Source: an uncultured Poribacteria bacterium
GTDB lineage: Bacteria > Poribacteria > WGA-4E > WGA-3G
Length of the DNA stretch: 64,000 nt
Assembly (NCBI GenBank): GCA_951828385.1
Contig: OX639973.1
Coordinates: 5,695,200 to 5,759,199, forward strand
Direction of reading: 5' to 3'
Position numbers and translations under genes: made by a program. Position 1 is the stretch's first letter; each line of letters opens with the position of its first letter. Below are positions 34,737 to 42,796 of the stretch, piece by piece. Below the pieces are notes generated by a model. The model was not told the DNA's origin, made no database searches, and saw only the letters and a list, made by a program, of their open reading frames with translations.

Positions 34737-35458
34737 GAAGATTTGCTCCTTTTACAAGTGTTTTGAACGGAATAGAACTTGTTCATTTTTTAATTTCTGT
34801 AAGAGATCCTTACAAGGCGCGGATACTAAGGGGAAACACCCAAGCAAAAACTCCCTCGCCAGCGGCGGTGAGAGGTTCATTTATTGAAAACCTGTCCACA
34901 TGTTTCGAGCTTTACTATAAATTGTCCAAATTTTAGTAATTACAAGGAAAACTAATGTATTTAACAAAAGAAGTGAAAATAAATTCAAATTAAATTTATC
35001 TCGACAGATCTCGTCAAAAAGTGCTCTTTGAGTATATTCTTCCTTGAAACGAGATCGCTGTTGTTAATGACGCGATTTGTTAACTAAAAGGTTGCATAAT
35101 TTCAGAAAAACTGCAAAAAAACACCTTATGCTTCCCGGATTGGTTTGCATAAGGCTTCAACGGAATTTAAAAATGAAAAACGACGATTTTCAATCTATAT
35201 TTCAGTTATCCGTTTGCGCGCACACCCACGACAAGCAATTAGGTCGCTTATTATGCCAACGCTTAAACATGCTATGCGAACTGGAGTGTGAGCGTAAAAG
35301 TGTCATTTCCCTTATTTCCAACAACGGTTGATAACCGCTAAATATTGGGATTTATCTGCGTTAGATTTTAGAGACTACATCTACTTTGCCTTGTTGAATT
35401 TTTATTTATAGTAAAGCCCATAATTACCTTTAGACCAACGGAATGGCGAGATTCCTAA
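34737..35458. other. 722-bp stretch without a supported gene
   Basis: The stretch is A+T-rich. An 84-codon plus-strand frame at 35077-35331 has no recognisable domain, no good ribosome-binding site and unusual composition, so I do not call it. The leader and ribosome-binding site of the DUF5916 gene occupy the first 20 bp. I see no clear promoter consensus or repeat elsewhere in it. Confidence 0.5.
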
Positions 35459-36406
35459 TTAACCGAGACCAGTGATGGACGCGTGCCGAATATCATTTAA
35501 CTCTTCGGCACTGAAGACCCCTGCTTGGTAGAGATTCCGATATTCCTCGGAGACACTCTGACCAAATATCATTAGGTCGTCTGTGTTAATCGTCACCGGT
35601 ACGCCGTTGTCAAACAAGATACGGATTGGATGCGAGGCGAGATCCGACACACCGTCCAGCATCACGTTGCTCGTTGGACATACGTTCAATTGAATCTGAT
35701 GCTTGGAAAGCCATTGCATGACTTCAACCGATTCCGCGGCAGCGATACCGTGTTGGACCTCGTCTAAGTCGAGGACTTCAACGGTTCGTCGGATTTCCTC
35801 CGCGTCTTCAAATTCTCCAACGTGTGCTTTCAGTTTCATTCCTGCTGCGCGTGCTTTTGTAAACAACGGCTTCATAACCTCTGGTGGACACACCTCTTGA
35901 CGGCTATACAAATCAATTGACTGAAAAAAACCTAATTCCACCGCTTCGTGCGCTAACGCCATCAGGTTTGGGTGGTCAGCATTTCCACGAGAAAAACCAA
36001 GCTCTGGACGTAGGTTTGCTTGCGCTTGATACCGCTCAACTAACGTTTCAACAAAGGTACGAAGTTCCGTTAATCCATTGGGATAGAACTCTGCCAATCG
36101 GATGTCGAAACTCATCTCAAGCATAACAACACCATCTTCGATTGCATCATTCATTGCCGACACAGAAACGAACTCGAAACCTTCCCGGTGTTTTATGTGA
36201 GATGCTAAAACGGCATCGGCGTATTCCATCATCCCTTCAACGCCTTTCATTTTGAGGGGTGGTTTGGCGACGGAGTGTCCCAGCCAATGCTCGACACTTT
36301 CCCGTCGTGCACTGAAGAACGCATGGCAGTGAACATCGGTTTTAGGAGATGCTTTTATAGCGGTTAGATTGTCTGTGGAGAGTGCTTCAACGAAATCAAT
36401 AGACAT
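35459..36406 (-). CDS. Adenosine deaminase-family amidohydrolase
   Basis: The first ATG in frame is at 36406, and a TTG at 36430 is an alternative; 315 residues. TDVHCHAFF supplies the first metal histidines, KAHVGE the substrate-binding His and Glu, VQHGIAA another His, and NVCPTSNVMLDG with GVPVTINTDDLMIFG the catalytic Asp pair. These match the adenosine/adenine/AMP deaminase family. The substrate could be adenosine or a modified purine such as N6-methyl-AMP. No strong Shine-Dalgarno is visible. Confidence 0.85.
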   Translation of the reverse strand: MSIDFVEALSTDNLTAIKASPKTDVHCHAFFSARRESVEHWLGHSVAKPPLKMKGVEGMMEYADAVLASHIKHREGFEFVSVSAMNDAIEDGVVMLEMSFDIRLAEFYPNGLTELRTFVETLVERYQAQANLRPELGFSRGNADHPNLMALAHEAVELGFFQSIDLYSRQEVCPPEVMKPLFTKARAAGMKLKAHVGEFEDAEEIRRTVEVLDLDEVQHGIAAAESVEVMQWLSKHQIQLNVCPTSNVMLDGVSDLASHPIRILFDNGVPVTINTDDLMIFGQSVSEEYRNLYQAGVFSAEELNDIRHASITGLG

Positions 36407-36523
36407 AATACGAAATTCAGAGGTATTCAATTTTCAGTTATCAGTCGTCAGTTTTCGGTTTCCGTCAGAAAAGAGCATTTAGCAAAGGAGTGACGTAGGT
36501 TGATATGAATCTCCCTGTCTCAT

Positions 36524-36666
36524 TTACAGATGAGCAATGTCGCCCCTCCTTGTATATTCGATAATACGTAGGTACTCACCATATACGCGACCTCTCGATA
36601 CCTCGTGCTGATACCAATCTTCTTTGGATATTTTGACACCTTCATATTCAGCAAGATATGTAACAG
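36524..36666 (-). pseudogene. C-terminal part of a DUF218/YdcF-like gene split by the tnpB element
   Basis: Minus strand from 36666 reads in frame (P)VTYLAEYEGVKISKEDW, then YQHEVSRGRVYGEYLRIIEY, then TRRGDIAHL and stop (36524-36526). It has no start of its own. Removing the element at 36667-38135 joins it exactly in frame to the N-terminal part at 38136-38637 (TLSP-VTYL), giving a protein of about 214 residues, the size normal for this family. Confidence 0.85.
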
Positions 36667-36800
36667 GTCAAGTACCCCTCACTAAAGTAAGGGGAAACCT
36701 GTTAAGAGTGTTAACAAGCCTATCGGTCTACCGATAAGTTTCTCGCTTCATAGAGGTCGGTAACCCAACGCTCTCCACGATGGGCGCAAGCCGCCCTGAA
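36667..36800 (-). ncRNA. Predicted omega-RNA (reRNA) region at the right end of the tnpB element
   Basis: TnpB nucleases use an RNA spanning the 3' end of tnpB and the right end of the element, with the guide copied from flanking DNA. Hairpins here are TATCGG-tcta-CCGATA (36721-36736) and the right-end hairpin (36675-36694). The guide would start at 36666 (CTGTTACATATCTTGCTGAA). The 5' limit is a guess. Confidence 0.5.
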
Positions 36801-37919
36801 AAGTATGTTTACGGCAGCATTGTGGTCTCGGTCTAACGAAGTGCCACAAAACTGACAATCAAAGGTCCGTATCGCAAGCGAGAGTTTCTTTTGCGATTTC
36901 TCACCACAAGTAGAGCAGGTTTGCGAAGTGTTCTTAGGATCGACTTTGTGGAAATGGAAACCGTCTCTTTCGGCTATGTTTCCAGCCCACTCAAAGAATG
37001 TTCCCCAAGATGCATCGGAAATGCTCTTGCTGAGGTGTTTGTTCTTGACCATATTGGATATGCTCAAATCCTCTGTCACTAAGACATTGTTTTCGTAATG
37101 GTGGTAGAGTTTGTAGGTGAGTTTTCCAATAAAGTCTTTACGTTTATTTCTCGTCCTTTCCTGATGCAGAGCAGACGCATGAACGGCTTTATACCAACGA
37201 CGGCTCCCTTTTTGACGGCGTGCCATCGTCTGATTCTGCTTATGCAGCAAACCTTCTGCTTGACGATACCAACGCGGGTTGTCCTCTTTTTTACCTTCAG
37301 AGGTGGTGAGATAATGCGTCGTTCCCATATCAACGGCAATCGCATCCGTCGGTTCAACTTTCGGCGTATCTCCTATATCGCAACTGATATGAGCATACCA
37401 ACCGCTGGCTTTCTTGACGAGTGTTACCTCTTTCGGATCGCCTTGTAACGGACGGTGCATATAGATTTTGACTTCGCCTAACTTTGGCACTTTTAAGCGA
37501 TTGTGTCTAAAATCGGTTTCTATTATCGGATTTTGACGGACACGTTCACCTGTTTTGAGTGTGTGCTTTCGCAAGCACCATGTGAGAGAACGGACACGCG
37601 TTTTGTAGCGAGGATACCCTTTTTTCTCCGCACCTGCCTTACAACGCCTACGGAACGCATCAAAGGCTTTGTCAACGCGCTTGAGGATGGAAACTTGGAA
37701 ATCTTGAGGCACTTCCCGAAAATCGTCATATTTTCCGCGCGCGACCTTCAAAAGTTTCTCTTGCTCAGTGCGCGGGACGAAACGACCTTCTTCTTCATGC
37801 GCATACTTGCGGTTATCGCGGGCAGAATTTTGAAGTTCACACAAGTGGTCTAACCACTCTAACAATGTTCGCTCTTGTGCTTGGGTGGGGCGCAAGGCAT
37901 ATCTAAAGGTTAATTTCAT
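36720..37919 (-). CDS. tnpB: RNA-guided endonuclease TnpB
   Basis: The start at 37919 (MKLTFRYALRPTQAQERTLLEW) gives 399 residues, normal for TnpB; an upstream extension to 38078 is non-coding. The RuvC triad is intact: Asp197 in IAVDMGTTHYL, Glu283 in LVTEDLSISNM and Asp365 in DRDHNAAVNIL. The zinc ribbon has Cys335, Cys338, Cys355 and Cys358 (CSTCGE...CQFCGT). TnpB cuts DNA next to a short TAM, guided by RNA from the element's right end, which helps the element persist. The predicted TAM here is TTCAC. Promoter at 38017-38045. Confidence 0.95.
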   Translation of the reverse strand: MKLTFRYALRPTQAQERTLLEWLDHLCELQNSARDNRKYAHEEEGRFVPRTEQEKLLKVARGKYDDFREVPQDFQVSILKRVDKAFDAFRRRCKAGAEKKGYPRYKTRVRSLTWCLRKHTLKTGERVRQNPIIETDFRHNRLKVPKLGEVKIYMHRPLQGDPKEVTLVKKASGWYAHISCDIGDTPKVEPTDAIAVDMGTTHYLTTSEGKKEDNPRWYRQAEGLLHKQNQTMARRQKGSRRWYKAVHASALHQERTRNKRKDFIGKLTYKLYHHYENNVLVTEDLSISNMVKNKHLSKSISDASWGTFFEWAGNIAERDGFHFHKVDPKNTSQTCSTCGEKSQKKLSLAIRTFDCQFCGTSLDRDHNAAVNILFRAACAHRGERWVTDLYEARNLSVDR

Positions 37920-38016
37920 GGTATATCCGTTATCCGCCTTTAACCCCTGTTTAGTGGGTGGGACCGACACATTACCAAGCGGTAATGCTAAACATGCCGG
38001 TCCAACGGATACTCTA

Positions 38017-38045
38017 ATTAGACCACAATTTGAACGGAATGTCAA
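38017..38045 (-). promoter_or_regulatory. Predicted tnpB promoter inside the element
   Basis: TTGACA (38045-38040), 17-bp spacer and TCTAAT (38022-38017) on the minus strand, 100 bp before the tnpB ATG. It corresponds in position to the promoter in the related element at 59777-59805. Confidence 0.55.
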
Positions 38046-38135
38046 GGTTTTTCTATAAGAAACGCCTTGGTCTAACATATAGGAGCGGACATTCCTCCTC
38101 GCCTTAAAAGACGAGGCTTCCTGCCCGAAAATTAG

Positions 38136-38637
38136 GTGAAAGTGTTTGAGAAGGGAAGAATTTTCTCAAGGTTCGCAGGCATCGACCGCTGTGGTGTGCC
38201 TTGCATAGAAACGCTATACTCTCAGGAGAAATGTCGTGCTGTTTTAATACATCAAGACTGAAGGCAACATCCTCAAGCGTGTTCGTTGACCTGTCCTGAA
38301 CGAGAATTACCTCTGATGGAACACCGCGTACTATAAGTTCATCACGCATTATGCGTGCTACAGGTTTGCCTGTTTCATAGTAGAGCCGTCCACTCAAACC
38401 GGTGACCAACACTCTTGGAAAGCGACCTTTTTGATAATCACGCGCCACAGATTCCAAAACCTCACCATCAATCGTAGAAGTTCCAAAGATGAAAAGGAGA
38501 TCGACAGGTTGAGATTCAGGAGCGACAAACACGGTTTGCGTGATGCGCTCAATCTCCTCTGGTGATAAATCGTCTACTGCAACTTCTCTTGGAATTGATA
38601 AATTTTTGAGGTCATCTGCGTAACTGTTTTTCGGCAT
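38136..38637 (-). pseudogene. N-terminal part of the interrupted DUF218/YdcF-like gene
   Basis: 167 codons from the ATG at 38637. LLFIFGTSTIDGEVLESVARDYQKG, VLVTGLSGRLYY, EVILVQDRSTNTLEDVAFS and AFLCKAHHSGRCLRTLRKFFPS match the YdcF/ElyC/SanA-like DUF218 family, which acts on envelope or nucleotide-linked substrates. Reading on into the element adds NFRAGSLVF and a stop at 38104. The remaining C-terminal 47 residues lie beyond the element at 36524-36666. It is probably non-functional. Confidence 0.87.
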
Positions 38638-38693
38638 CTATATCAATTCCTTAACCTTTTATTTTCCTGTTCCATTCAAAAGCATCACAAAAT

Positions 38694-39467
38694 TTATGCT
38701 TCTTTCTTCGCGACAACGGCGAAACTCACGTTGTAAGCCATTTCGTGCGTCCAACTTCCGGGTGTAGCATCAATATCTGGCTGTGTCCAAGAACGTTCCT
38801 CAACCCGCTCAATTTGAAAACCGTTGTCCACAAGTCCGTTGAATATATCACTCAAATAGTGTCGGAAATCGAATGCCCCGTCTGGATACCTGAAAACGCG
38901 TTCGGAATACGGCTCGGTGACGCGATAGCATTCACCATCCCATTCCCAAAAATGATTGGCAGGATTCCCAAAATCTACGCGATATTGACCACCGGGTCGG
39001 ATAATTCTCGACACGCCTTTATAAATCTCATGAACAGATGGCACCCAACTCATAGAGGGTCCCTGATAGACGAGATCATACGATGCCTCTTCAATTGCGG
39101 ATAAATCGCGGATGTTAGCGCAAATCGTCTTAACCGGATAGCCGTAACGCTTCGCGGCAGTAATATCGCCATCAAGCTGACCTTGCGTAAAATCAATCAC
39201 GGTCACATTCGCATCAAGCAGACCGAAGACTGCCGACTGCTGTCCGCCACCTGCTGCGAGACACAGAACGTCCTTGTCCACAACATCCTTGAGCAGGTAC
39301 GCTGGGTAAATTTGGTAGAGGTCGGACGGCACCGGATCGAGCCGATCCTCAGCATATTTCAGAATCTCATCTCTATCAAGATCAAGCCACGGCACGGTAA
39401 AGCCGTTCTTTCTTACGACTTCGGCTTCCCAATGTGTTCGATTGGCAATCGTGATTTCGTCATTCAT
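38694..39467 (-). CDS. SAM-dependent methyltransferase
   Basis: A 257-residue methyltransferase: KDVVDKDVLCLAAGGGQQSAVFGLLDANVTVIDFTQGQLDGD carries motif I (LAAGGGQQS) and the acidic ribose-binding residue, then EEASYDLVYQGPSMSWVPSVHEIYKGVSRIIRPGGQYRVDFGNP. The AAGGGQQS form is seen in a distinct group of uncharacterised methyltransferases. The start lies 6 bp after the rhamnonate-dehydratase-like gene, so they form an operon. Substrate unknown. Confidence 0.83.
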   Translation of the reverse strand: MNDEITIANRTHWEAEVVRKNGFTVPWLDLDRDEILKYAEDRLDPVPSDLYQIYPAYLLKDVVDKDVLCLAAGGGQQSAVFGLLDANVTVIDFTQGQLDGDITAAKRYGYPVKTICANIRDLSAIEEASYDLVYQGPSMSWVPSVHEIYKGVSRIIRPGGQYRVDFGNPANHFWEWDGECYRVTEPYSERVFRYPDGAFDFRHYLSDIFNGLVDNGFQIERVEERSWTQPDIDATPGSWTHEMAYNVSFAVVAKKEA

Positions 39468-39473
39468 TTTGAT

Positions 39474-40640
39474 TTACACCATCACACTTTCTATCCAAGC
39501 CTCGTCAATTTCGAGTCCGAAACCGGGGGCATCCGAAGGGGCGACGTAGCCATCCTTGATAACTGAGGTGCCGGGCAGCTTGACCATCTCTTCGAGAGGC
39601 ACACCGGGAGCAGAAACGCCCTCAGAGCGTTCACCCCACGTGATGGCAGGCATGGCATAAGCGAGATGTTGACCGTATGGATAATTCATGCCGCCGTGCG
39701 TAATCACGTTAATCCCATTCGCCTCAGCAATGTGACAAATCTTCGCCGCCGAGGTAATACCGCCACACCACAAAACATCCGGTTGGAAGATGTCAACCAA
39801 CCGTCGTCCTGCTGCTGCTGCGAATACAGTTGGCAGATACCAGTGTTCTCCCGTTGCAAGCGTCTGCCAAGGGAGACGTTGACGCACTGTTTCGTAGCCG
39901 ACAAAATCATCGGCGGGAATGTAATCTTCCATCCACTTCAAACCGTAAGGCTTCATGGTTTCGCAAACGCGGACGGTATGTTCAACATCAAAACCCGTCC
40001 AAGCGTCTAAACTCAAATCAACCTTATCGCCGATGACTTCCCGTGTACTTGCGACCAACTCTTCAAGTTTTCGCAAACCTTCCAACCCGTGTTCGGGACC
40101 CCATGGTGTGAAAAGTTTTGTCGCTTTGAACCCGAGTTCCATATACCATTCCTGATCGAACCCGGAAGCGTAGCAGAAAATCTTTTCTTTTTGGGGACCA
40201 CCGAGTAGTTCGTAGACAGGCCTTTTCAGAATTTTGCCTTTGAGATCCCAGAGAGCGCAATCAACCGCACTGATGGCGTAACTCGTCAAGCCGGTCGCGC
40301 CAAAGGCGGTTGACCGCCGCACCATCATATCCCATAACTTCTCAGTCGCCATACAATTTTCGCCAACGAGGCGCGGCGCAAAGTGATCATTGATGATTCG
40401 GGTCACGGGACCCGCATAAAGCGAAATACCGAATCCCCGTGTGCCATCTTCTGCTGTTACAATGCACGCGGGACGTTTCCAATCCGAGCTGGAGATATGT
40501 TTCTCTTTTCTGTCGGGTGCGGGATAGCGGGAGTCGGGTCGGTTCATCGGAAATGTTCTGGATCGACTCGGTGTGCGTGGTGGTGTTGTCGGTTTTGGAT
40601 TGAGTTCGATTTCTACGGCACGAATCTCTTTTATGTTCAT
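39474..40640 (-). CDS. Enolase-superfamily dehydratase (L-rhamnonate dehydratase-like)
   Basis: A 388-residue mandelate racemase/muconate-lactonising-type enzyme that would dehydrate a sugar acid. Magnesium ligands appear in LSLDAWTGFD (Asp), LKWMEDYIPADDF (Glu) and ATGEHWYL (Glu). The GEH form and the later ITHGGMNYPYGQHLAYAM with the catalytic His are characteristic of L-rhamnonate dehydratase. FGISLYAGPVTRIINDHFAPRLVGEN matches the N-terminal capping domain. It is first in an operon with the methyltransferase. Confidence 0.87.
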   Translation of the reverse strand: MNIKEIRAVEIELNPKPTTPPRTPSRSRTFPMNRPDSRYPAPDRKEKHISSSDWKRPACIVTAEDGTRGFGISLYAGPVTRIINDHFAPRLVGENCMATEKLWDMMVRRSTAFGATGLTSYAISAVDCALWDLKGKILKRPVYELLGGPQKEKIFCYASGFDQEWYMELGFKATKLFTPWGPEHGLEGLRKLEELVASTREVIGDKVDLSLDAWTGFDVEHTVRVCETMKPYGLKWMEDYIPADDFVGYETVRQRLPWQTLATGEHWYLPTVFAAAAGRRLVDIFQPDVLWCGGITSAAKICHIAEANGINVITHGGMNYPYGQHLAYAMPAITWGERSEGVSAPGVPLEEMVKLPGTSVIKDGYVAPSDAPGFGLEIDEAWIESVMV

Positions 40641-40745
40641 AAAAGTCCCTTTCTGTGACCCATGTGATATTTATGATAAACTATCAAAATAATACCAATT
40701 CTAATTGATGATTCCTCTTAAAAGAATCCACTGTTTTTGGTTATG

Positions 40746-40777
40746 CCCGGTTCGGTTAGGAAACCGAACCTACCGGG
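40746..40777. repeat. Nested palindromic repeat (GGTTCGGTT..AACCGAACC)
   Basis: GGTTCGGTT (40749-40757) and AACCGAACC (40762-40770) form a 9-bp stem with an AGGA loop, flanked by CCCGGT and ACCGGG as an outer pair. It lies between the dehydratase gene and the coiled-coil gene and resembles short dispersed palindromes of bacterial genomes. It could also terminate transcription, although no T-run follows. Confidence 0.65.
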
Positions 40778-40852
40778 GTTTGGCTGAAAGGTGCGGTTAA
40801 TGTAATATAAACTTTTAGAAATGGTATAAGTAGACTTTTCAATGCGCAATAA

Positions 40853-41149
40853 TCACTCAGACGCTTCGCCGTCCCTGACGATGGAGGGCCCCCGCCCCAG
40901 TATAGCGAGTTCATCACGAAAACGCTTTTCACTGGCAGCAAGCAAATTTTCAATGACTTTTTCTGTACTCCCACCCTCCGCAACAAGGGTTTCCATCTGC
41001 TCTACTGCGAAAGTTTGAACATGGCTAAAACAATTCTTAGTAGACTTGTCAAGATGGTTCCCAACGTTTAAACTCAGCACCAACAAAAGTGCTCTTTCCA
41101 GTTTTTCAATGCGCTCGTCACGCGCTTTTAATTCTTCCAATATATCCAT
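40853..41149 (-). CDS. Small coiled-coil protein of unknown function
   Basis: A 98-residue protein beginning MDILEELKARDERIEKLERALLL, a heptad-like amphipathic helix, then FSHVQTFAVEQMETLVAEGG and VIENLLAASEKRFRDELAIL. No catalytic motif, signal peptide or membrane helix is visible. It is not a family I recognise. Coding character is supported by codon use and the coiled-coil pattern, but it has no obvious ribosome-binding site. It might associate with a partner through the N-terminal helix. Confidence 0.5.
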   Translation of the reverse strand: MDILEELKARDERIEKLERALLLVLSLNVGNHLDKSTKNCFSHVQTFAVEQMETLVAEGGSTEKVIENLLAASEKRFRDELAILGRGPSIVRDGEASE

Positions 41150-41560
41150 TTGGTCTTCAAGCTCCAGTCCTTTTATCCCCCTACACTACGGTGGGAGGGT
41201 GGCAGAAGAGCATGTAGATTTTTCGTGGCGTTACCACCCAAAACTGGGTTGATAGAGTATATCACGAGCAGGGAAAAGATACAATATTTTCTCATAGATT
41301 TTGATGTAGAGAGGAACCACCAAAGCCCGCTAAACATGCAGGGTGCATGGTCATAAAAGCCTGAGAAGCAGCGCGTATAACAACGTGAGTTGACAATTTT
41401 ACTTGCACGAAACCTTTCTTTACTGTATCATAAAGATTTATTAAGAGGTGTTCTTGTACTTGCTTAAAGTATAGCATCTTTCGTTGTTTTTCTCTATCAA
41501 AAACAGCATTTCTAATTCCTGCCGCTGAAAGCGCAGGATGTAACATTAAGGAGGCAAGAA
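41150..41560. other. Intergenic region ahead of the interrupted LamG gene, with a possible promoter
   Basis: No supported gene. A plus-strand promoter candidate is TTGCAC (41403-41408), 17-bp spacer, TATCAT (41426-41431), which would serve the LamG gene starting at 41561. AAGGAGG at 41548-41554 is a perfect Shine-Dalgarno 6 nt before the GTG at 41561. A minus-strand frame at 41292-41546 is not convincing. Confidence 0.4.
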
Positions 41561-41584
41561 GTGAAATTGAAGTGCATACGCTTA
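41561..41584 (+). pseudogene. 5' end of a LamG gene, cut off by an IS3-family insertion
   Basis: A GTG at 41561, 6 nt after AAGGAGG, starts the peptide M-KLKCIRL (8 codons) before the insertion sequence begins at about 41585. These residues would supply the n-region of a signal peptide whose hydrophobic part lies on the other side of the element (KYRLSVIIVLTIAISLWSIGAFA). Confidence 0.7.
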
Positions 41585-41606
41585 TTTAGGCCACAATTTA
41601 GCAAAG

Positions 41607-42462
41607 TTAAGACAAGTTTTGTCGTTGAAATTCGATAGGTGTCAAATATCCTAACGCCGAATGTGGACGTTTCTGATTATACACCTGTTCGATAAAATGT
41701 CCGATGCGATCTCTCGCCTCGGTGATGCTTTGATAGTCATTGATGTGAACTTCTTCCTCTTTGAGCGTGCGGATGAGTCTTTCAGCATATCCGTTCTCCC
41801 AAGGGCATCCGCGACGGGCGACGGAAATCTCAATGCCATGTGCTTCGAGCGTGGTAATATAGACCTTTGAAAGATACTGCACGCCTTGATCGGAATGATG
41901 AATCTCTGGGACGCTGTGGTCCAATGCCTCTTTCAGCGGTTTGAGTGTCAAAGAGTGGTTCAAGTGCTGGAGAACCGATATGCCAGGAAACCCTGATCAA
42001 CCGGGTGAAAACATCCATGAGCAGGCAGAGATAAATGAAGCGTCCCTTGAGACGAATATAGGTAATATCTGCCACCCAGACCTGATCCTGACGAGAGACT
42101 TCAAGGTTTTCGAGACGGTTGATCCAGGGGTTATCCCCCTGAAACGATTTTGTTGTTTGACACGCACGCTTGACAGAGACCAAGAGATTATTAGTTTTCA
42201 TCAACCGAGCAACACGTCGGGTTCCAACGGTGTATCCCTGACGCTGTAGCAACTGCGTGATACGCCTATACCCGTATCTCGGATACCGTCCCGCAAGTTT
42301 CTCTATTTCAGCGCGCAGAACCGCTTCGGACGGATCCTCTTGGGGGTGATAATAGAAACTGCCCCGGTTGACACCGAGGATGCCAGAAATATCTCGCACG
42401 GAATGCTCCTGCTGCAATGCCGAAATGAAGCATCGCTTTTCAGCTAACGTGAGTCCAACCAA
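41607..42462 (-). pseudogene. IS3-family transposase orfB, frameshifted
   Basis: The first part (42462 down to about 41970) reads VGLTLAEKRCFISALQQEHSV, SGILGVNRGSFYYH, YPRYGYRRITQLLQRQG, then DQVWVADITYIRLKGRFIYLCLLMDVFTR with the first catalytic Asp. Near 41970-41985 the frame changes, and the second part (from 41963) continues LNHSLTLKPLKEALDHS, EIHHSDQGVQYLS (second Asp) and CPWENGYAERLIRTLKEEE (catalytic Glu). A one-base indel therefore separates the two halves of the DDE domain, and this copy is probably unable to transpose on its own. Confidence 0.88.
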
Positions 42463-42734
42463 GTCAATAGTTTTTTTTGGATGTCTAACGCTACAGCCAT
42501 TCTCCCAATGAGATGCTCAAGGTGAGCGATACGCTTCTCGGCATCGCTGGACGGTTTATCAGTAGAATCAAACAGCGAGGGCGCTTTTTCAAGAAACTGC
42601 TGCTTCCATTTCGAGAGTTGGTCCTCATTGAGATTATGACGCCGACACACTTCTGCTTGAGAAGTCGCACCGCTAAGAACCTCCAGAACGAGTTCCGTCT
42701 TAAACTCGGAGGTGAATTTCCTTCGTTTGGCCAT
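42444..42734 (-). CDS. IS3-family transposase orfA (HTH)
   Basis: A 96-residue protein: RRKFTSEFKTELVLEVLSG, TSQAEVCRRHNLNEDQLSKWKQQFLEKAP is the helix-turn-helix, followed by AEKRIAHLEHLIGRMAVAL, a leucine-zipper-like helix. It binds the element's ends. An A8 run at 42471-42478 close to its 3' end allows -1 frameshifting into orfB. Confidence 0.9.
   Translation of the reverse strand: MAKRRKFTSEFKTELVLEVLSGATSQAEVCRRHNLNEDQLSKWKQQFLEKAPSLFDSTDKPSSDAEKRIAHLEHLIGRMAVALDIQKKLLTWLDSR
42471..42478 (-). promoter_or_regulatory. Programmed -1 ribosomal frameshift site (A8) between orfA and orfB
   Basis: On the minus strand CC-AAAAAAAA-CT lies within the last codons of orfA. Slipping back one base gives KTIDLVGLTLAEKR, which continues straight into orfB, as in other IS3 elements. 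Confidence 0.75.
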
Positions 42735-42796
42735 TAGATAACTCCTTTCAGTGAGATTGTATTATAGCACAATCTTGTTTTAGGGAGTGGCCTAAA

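Larger units (their letters stand above)
36667..38135 (-). mobile_element. IS200/IS605-group element carrying tnpB only
   Basis: Boundaries come from rebuilding the interrupted host gene; about 4 bp (ACCT) are ambiguous. The left end (near 38100-38121) has the imperfect hairpin CCTCGCCTTAAAAGACGAGG followed by an AGGA...GCTCCTAT block. The right end has the hairpin CCCCTTAC-TTTA-GTGAGGGG followed by TACTTGAC (minus strand). Pentanucleotides TTCAC at the left junction and TTGAC at the right fit IS605-type cleavage sites, and no target duplication is present. No tnpA is present, so movement would depend on a transposase elsewhere. Confidence 0.85.
41585..42796 (-). mobile_element. IS3-family insertion sequence (orfA + frameshifted orfB)
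   Basis: TTTAGGCCAC (41585-41594) and GTGGCCTAAA (42787-42796) are 10-bp terminal inverted repeats bounding 1,212 bp. The transposase genes are on the minus strand: orfA (42444-42734) and orfB (41607-42462, broken). I could not identify a clear target-site duplication, so the ends may be off by a few bases. The element sits inside the 5' end of a LamG gene. Confidence 0.8.

Noticed and set aside
35077-35331. Plus-strand 84-codon frame
   Set aside because: No domain, poor start context and atypical composition; I treat the whole gap as non-coding.
36431-36523. Repeated CAGT(T/C)(A/G)TCAGT-type simple sequence, also near 2600
   Set aside because: Looks like degenerate simple repeat sequence between genes; too variable to define an element.
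37098-37448. Plus-strand frame antisense to tnpB
   Set aside because: Shadow of tnpB; no independent evidence.
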